From an uncultured Bacilli bacterium (GTDB lineage: Bacteria > Bacillota_I > Bacilli_A > RF39 > UBA660), in the NCBI GenBank assembly GCA_934085595.1, contig CAKOHK010000004.1:1-64000 (forward strand): DNA of 64,000 nucleotides. Direction: 5' to 3'. Shown here piece after piece: positions 60,903-64,000 of this stretch. Below the pieces are notes generated by a model. The model ran no database searches, was not told the origin of the DNA, and worked only from the letters and a program-made list of their open reading frames with translations. Within the stretch, counting starts at the first letter, position 1. Each line of letters opens with the position of its first letter. A program made the position numbers and the translations under genes.

Positions 60903-61119
60903 CTGAAAAATATTTATGAAAGTACTTTTAAATGTTGCTTTAGTTGCTTTATATGTTGAATAAAATAATAATTTGATATTAAAAGCAACTTTAGATTTCA
61001 TTTTTTAGTAAACGATAAAAATATTTATTAAGTAAAAAGTGTTTTGCAATTATCAATAATTAACGGCAAGAAATGAATTATAATTATTATATTTGCAATA
61101 TAAAATATTAATTTAATAC

Positions 61120-61148
61120 TTGATTTATTTTTCACTATGTGATATATT
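61120..61148 (+). promoter_or_regulatory. promoter of the SRP RNA
   Basis: TTGATT (61120-61125) and TATATT (61143-61148) are 17 bp apart. The expected start falls at the first base of the RNA, about 61155. Confidence 0.7.
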
Positions 61149-61154
61149 GATTTT

Positions 61155-61234
61155 GGTACAACGGGGGGTTGAATGAACCTGGTCAGGATTGGGAAATAGC
61201 AGCCATAAGTTCGACTCTTGTGTGTACCTTTTTT
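61155..61234 (+). ncRNA. ffs: small signal recognition particle RNA (4.5S type)
   Basis: The universally conserved SRP tip is present: GAACCTGGTCAGGAT, a short loop, then AGCAGCCATAAG (about 61173-61210). The 5' GGTACA pairs with 3' TGTACC to close the hairpin, and GTTGAA pairs with TTCGAC inside. The RNA is about 75 nt and ends in six Ts, so it is the short bacterial form without an Alu domain, unlike the ~270-nt RNA of Bacillus subtilis. It binds Ffh for membrane-protein targeting. It lies directly before tadA. Confidence 0.9.
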
Positions 61235-61249
61235 ATGGGAGAAATTAAT

Positions 61250-61678
61250 ATGAAATATTTATACAAATTAAAAAAGGAAGTTTCTGAGGCTTCTGCAAAT
61301 GGCGACGTACCAAACGCTGCAATTATTTTAAAAGATGGAGTATTAGTATCGTCTGCGCATAATGAGATTTTTTTGACTAAGATACCTTTGTTTCATGCGG
61401 AAATTTTAGCAATATTCAGAGCTGCTTTTAAACTAAGAACGTTTAATTTATCTGGATGTGTAATGTATACGACACTTGAGCCTTGTGATTTATGCCGTGC
61501 AGCTATTAAAACTGTTCGTATGAAAAAAGTTTATTATTTCTTAGAATGTGAGAAAGATACGGAAGATGATGTAGAGTATATTAAAAAGGATTTAAAACCT
61601 GAAGATGAGGCTTATTTTAAAGAAAAACTACAATATTTCTTTAATGTTAAAAGATCTAACACAAAAGATAGATATTAA
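61250..61678 (+). CDS. tadA: TadA-like tRNA-specific adenosine deaminase (divergent)
   Basis: TadA converts A34 of tRNA-Arg to inosine. The 142-residue protein has the zinc site FHAEILAIF (His and catalytic Glu) and PCDLCRAAI (PCxxC). It departs from typical TadA in several places: PNAAI replaces P-V/I-GAV, and the usual region after the zinc site is replaced by an acidic stretch (ECEKDTEDDVEYIKKDLKPEDE). The frame is open back into the SRP RNA, but GGGAG at 61237-61241 sets the start at 61250. It is followed by dnaX. Confidence 0.82.
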   Translation: MKYLYKLKKEVSEASANGDVPNAAIILKDGVLVSSAHNEIFLTKIPLFHAEILAIFRAAFKLRTFNLSGCVMYTTLEPCDLCRAAIKTVRMKKVYYFLECEKDTEDDVEYIKKDLKPEDEAYFKEKLQYFFNVKRSNTKDRY

Positions 61679-61713
61679 CATTTTTTTTTGATATAATTCT
61701 TTTGGAGGGTTAT

Positions 61714-63342
61714 ATGTCATATGTTGCTTTATATAGAAAATATAGACCTAAAAACTTTTCTGAAGTTGTTGGTCAAGATGTTGTTGTTAAAGTTTTAAAA
61801 AACAGTATTCAGAGCGGGAAGATTGGCCATGCTTATATTTTTAGTGGAACTAAAGGTACGGGTAAAACCAGTGTAGCAAAAATATTTGCTAAAGCTATTA
61901 ATTGTTTAGAACCTGTAGATGGTGATGTTTGTGGGAAATGTAGCGTTTGTTCTTATTTAAATGAAAATCCTGTTGATATTATTGAAATAGATGCTGCTAG
62001 TAATAATGGTGTTGAAGAAATAAGGGAGATTCGTAATAATGTTAAAGTTATGCCTACGTGCTGCAAATATAAAGTTTATATTATTGATGAAGTTCATATG
62101 TTATCTATGAGCGCCTTTAATGCTTTACTTAAAACTTTAGAAGAACCACCAGAGCATGTTGTTTTTATATTAGCTACTACTGAGCTTAATAAGATTCCAT
62201 CTACTGTTTTATCTAGATGCCAGAAGTTGGACTTCAAAAAAATATCTAACAAATTTATTGTGCAACAATTAAAACATATTCTTGAAATGGAATCTAGACA
62301 ATTGTCTGATGATGTTCTTGATTTAATTGCCTCGTTGTCTGACGGAGCATTTCGTGATGCTATTAATCTTATGGATCAATTATTGACTTTAGATAAAGAT
62401 GATGTTGATGTAGAAGATGTATATAAATTAGTTGGAATTATTTCTGATGATATAGCTTTTCAGTTTTTAGATTTTATATTTACTTTTGACATTAAGAACG
62501 GATTATTACTTATTGACAATTTATTCAAATCTGGTGTTAACTTTTACAAAGTTACTGAAAAAATACAATTTATTTTAACTGATATAATCATTTATAATTC
62601 AACTAAAGATTATTTTAAGTCTTCTTATGAAGAAAAATTGTCTAATTATTGTTTTAAAGATATTAACAATTTATTTATGCTTAATGAAACCTTATTTGAT
62701 TTATCTGCTTCCTTAAAAAAGTCTGTTACTCAAAAAAGTTTATTTGAAACGTATTTTATTAAAATGTGTTTATATTTTAAACATGATAATAATAATTTTA
62801 CTGATATTGATTCTACTAGTTCTATTTCTAATGAAGATACTATTTCTGCAAATAATTCAAACAAATTACAAACGAATGTTTCTAACGAAATATCTAGTAA
62901 TAAAGATATTAGGATTCATAATAGTCTTGCTTTAGCTTCTAAAAAAGAAAAAAATGATTTTTTAGTTAATTATAATATTATTGAAAATTATTTTTCACAT
63001 AAGGATTATTCATCTATTTCGAAGTTACTTAGTAAAGCTATTCCTGAAGTAGTTTCAAACAAAAATATTCTTTTTGTTTTTAAAAACTCTTTTGAAGTTG
63101 TACTTTTTGATAAAAACGTAAATATTATTGAAACTTTTTTACATGACTTGTTTGGCATTAAATACAAAGTAGTGGCTGTTTCTTCTGATGAATGGAAAAA
63201 TATTAAACAGAACTATATTAATGACATTAATAATGGTATAATATATAAGTATGAAGAAGAAACTGTTGTTACTAATAAAAATAAATCTTCATTAGAGAAG
63301 GAAGCTGAAAATATTTTTGGTGAAACTATAGTTTCTGAATGA
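61714..63342 (+). CDS. dnaX: DNA polymerase III subunits gamma/tau
   Basis: A 542-residue clamp-loader ATPase: YVALYRKYRPKNFSEVVGQ start, Walker A FSGTKGTGKTSVAK, the zinc cysteines CLEP...CGKCSVC, Walker B YIIDEVHMLS and the SRC sensor VLSRCQKLDF. The C-terminal part is long enough for tau. The ATG at 61714 is chosen because GGAGGG lies seven bases upstream. ebfC and recR follow, the conserved dnaX-ebfC-recR order. Confidence 0.97.
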   Translation: MSYVALYRKYRPKNFSEVVGQDVVVKVLKNSIQSGKIGHAYIFSGTKGTGKTSVAKIFAKAINCLEPVDGDVCGKCSVCSYLNENPVDIIEIDAASNNGVEEIREIRNNVKVMPTCCKYKVYIIDEVHMLSMSAFNALLKTLEEPPEHVVFILATTELNKIPSTVLSRCQKLDFKKISNKFIVQQLKHILEMESRQLSDDVLDLIASLSDGAFRDAINLMDQLLTLDKDDVDVEDVYKLVGIISDDIAFQFLDFIFTFDIKNGLLLIDNLFKSGVNFYKVTEKIQFILTDIIIYNSTKDYFKSSYEEKLSNYCFKDINNLFMLNETLFDLSASLKKSVTQKSLFETYFIKMCLYFKHDNNNFTDIDSTSSISNEDTISANNSNKLQTNVSNEISSNKDIRIHNSLALASKKEKNDFLVNYNIIENYFSHKDYSSISKLLSKAIPEVVSNKNILFVFKNSFEVVLFDKNVNIIETFLHDLFGIKYKVVAVSSDEWKNIKQNYINDINNGIIYKYEEETVVTNKNKSSLEKEAENIFGETIVSE

Positions 63343-63355
63343 AAGGATGATTAAT

Positions 63356-63649
63356 ATGAATATGCAAGCACTTATGGCACAAGCAAGAAAATTACAAAAT
63401 ACTTTAGAAAAAACTACTAAAGAAATAGAAGAAAAGGAATTTGTTTATGAAAATGATAATATAAAATTAGTTATGTTAGGTAACAATTCTCTTAAATCTA
63501 TAAAGATCAAAAATGATTTGTTAAGTAGTGATCTTGAATTACTGGAAGATGTTATTGTTGTTGGAATTAATGATTTATCTAAACAAATTCGTAATGAAAA
63601 AGATTCAAAATTGGGCAAATATACAAATGGTCTTGGAGGTTTATTTTAA
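63356..63649 (+). CDS. YbaB/EbfC family nucleoid-associated protein
   Basis: A 97-residue DNA-binding protein: MNMQALMAQARKLQNTLEKTTKEIEE coiled coil, a beta core and a glycine-rich end (GKYTNGLGGLF) typical of the family. AAAGGATG precedes the start at 63356; an upstream in-frame ATG at 63347 overlaps that site. Its stop overlaps the recR start (TAATG). Confidence 0.95.
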   Translation: MNMQALMAQARKLQNTLEKTTKEIEEKEFVYENDNIKLVMLGNNSLKSIKIKNDLLSSDLELLEDVIVVGINDLSKQIRNEKDSKLGKYTNGLGGLF

Positions 63650-64000
63650 TGCTAGTTCCTAAATCTTTAGAACACCTTGTTAAGTTTTTTCAAATACTTC
63701 CTGGTGTAGGCGAGAGAACAGCAGAAAGATTTGCATATGCTATTGAGAAGAAAGACCTTGAAGAGATAACTGGTTTTGCGGATTCTTTGATTGATTTTAA
63801 AAAGAATATTAGATATTGTAGTATATGTAATTGTTTATCTGATAGTGATATTTGTCCTATCTGTTCTGATGAGAATAGAAATAATGGAATCATATGTATT
63901 GTTGAAGATTCTAAGACTGCTTTTTCTATTGATAAGACAAATAAGTATAATGGTAGATTTTATATTTTAAATGGACTTATTTCTCCTTCTGACGGTGTTA
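63649..64000 (+). CDS. recR: recombination protein RecR (start only; runs off the window)
   Basis: The first 117 residues are present: MLVPKSLEHLVKFFQILPGVGERTAERFA (helix-hairpin-helix), then the zinc finger CSICNCLSDSDICPIC and the start of the TOPRIM domain (IICIVEDSKTAFSI). RecR works with RecO and RecF at gaps. The frame begins within the ebfC stop and is open to the window edge. Confidence 0.97.
   Translation, partial: MLVPKSLEHLVKFFQILPGVGERTAERFAYAIEKKDLEEITGFADSLIDFKKNIRYCSICNCLSDSDICPICSDENRNNGIICIVEDSKTAFSIDKTNKYNGRFYILNGLISPSDGV

Larger units (their letters stand above)
60432..61119. other. gene-free AT-rich region downstream of gyrA
   Basis: No coding frame of note on either strand. 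It holds Noc-binding site 2, parS-like site 2, and two reverse-oriented DnaA-box-like nonamers: TGTTGATAA (60556-60564) and TGTTAATAA (60873-60881). The concentration of chromosome-organising sites suggests a segregation centre rather than decayed genes. Confidence 0.6.

Noticed and set aside
60432..61119. Possible small genes in the gene-free region after gyrA
   Set aside because: Only short frames without ribosome sites or coding character are present; the sequence is better explained by parS/Noc/DnaA sites.
61169..61249. N-terminal extension of the tadA frame
   Set aside because: It lies inside the SRP RNA and translates its conserved tip; a clear ribosome site marks 61250 as the start.
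1..64000. Mycoplasma-like genetic code (TGA as Trp), suggested by low GC
   Set aside because: TGG encodes Trp throughout conserved proteins, and dusB, dnaX and recF end properly at TGA.
1..64000. CRISPR arrays, insertion sequences, prophage or integrase genes
   Set aside because: No regularly spaced direct repeats, transposase or integrase-like proteins were seen; accessory content is limited to the Abi, XRE and Fic genes.

Overview
The window is a strongly AT-rich stretch of chromosome spanning a replication origin. It comes from a Bacillota (Firmicutes) member that most resembles uncultured gut Bacilli (RF39/Erysipelotrichia-like). This is inferred from four things: the Bacillus-type order noc-rsmG-mnmG-mnmE-jag-yidC-rnpA // dnaA-dnaN-recF-gyrB-gyrA, a delta subunit of RNA polymerase, ComK, AgrBDCA, and SpoIID/SpoIIQ/SpoIIR-like proteins. 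The genetic code is standard, since TGG is used for Trp and TGA occurs as a stop. No rRNA, tRNA, CRISPR array or insertion sequence was seen. The putative oriC lies at about 51.1-51.4 kb. Genes to its left are mostly on the minus strand and genes to its right all on the plus strand, so most genes are co-oriented with replication.

Left part (0-19.7 kb, mainly minus strand): secA, a transglutaminase-fold protein, hpf and a cold-shock gene. Next comes a quorum-sensing locus in which agrB-agrD (plus) converge on agrC-agrA (minus) across one shared terminator. It is followed by spoIID-spoIIQ-like genes with a sigma-E-like promoter, rpiB, an RDD protein, a catalytically dead relative of phosphoglycerate mutase, a Ca2+ P-type ATPase, an HtrA protease, an Abi_2/HEPN defence gene, a VanZ-like protein and rplM-rpsI.

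Middle part (19.8-31.4 kb): a plus-strand block holds an extracellular repeat protein with paired cysteines, dusB, a YfcC-type carrier, a single-AAA-domain Clp relative and a YugP metallopeptidase. The minus strand then has rpsF-ssb-rpsR and typA. An accessory patch follows with three XRE regulators, a small unknown partner gene and a degenerate Fic protein.

Pre-origin part (31.4-51.1 kb): a gene-free 0.5-kb stretch that may encode a structured RNA, an [FeFe]-hydrogenase-like protein, a two-component system, rpmE, murA, spoIIR, prmC, prfA and rpoE. Then come a class A PBP (plus strand) and the noc-rsmG-mnmG-mnmE / jag-yidC-rnpA cluster. rpmH is not at its usual place beside dnaA.

Origin and right part (51.1-64 kb): variant DnaA boxes, dnaA, dnaN, a comK homologue where rlbA usually sits, recF, gyrB and gyrA. 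A 0.78-kb gene-free region carries two parS-like sites and two perfect Noc-binding palindromes. It is followed by a small SRP RNA, tadA, dnaX, ebfC and the start of recR. Together the region holds initiation (DnaA, DnaN), topology (gyrase), nucleoid occlusion (Noc plus its sites), translation and tRNA-modification housekeeping, and signalling (Agr, ComK, sporulation factors).
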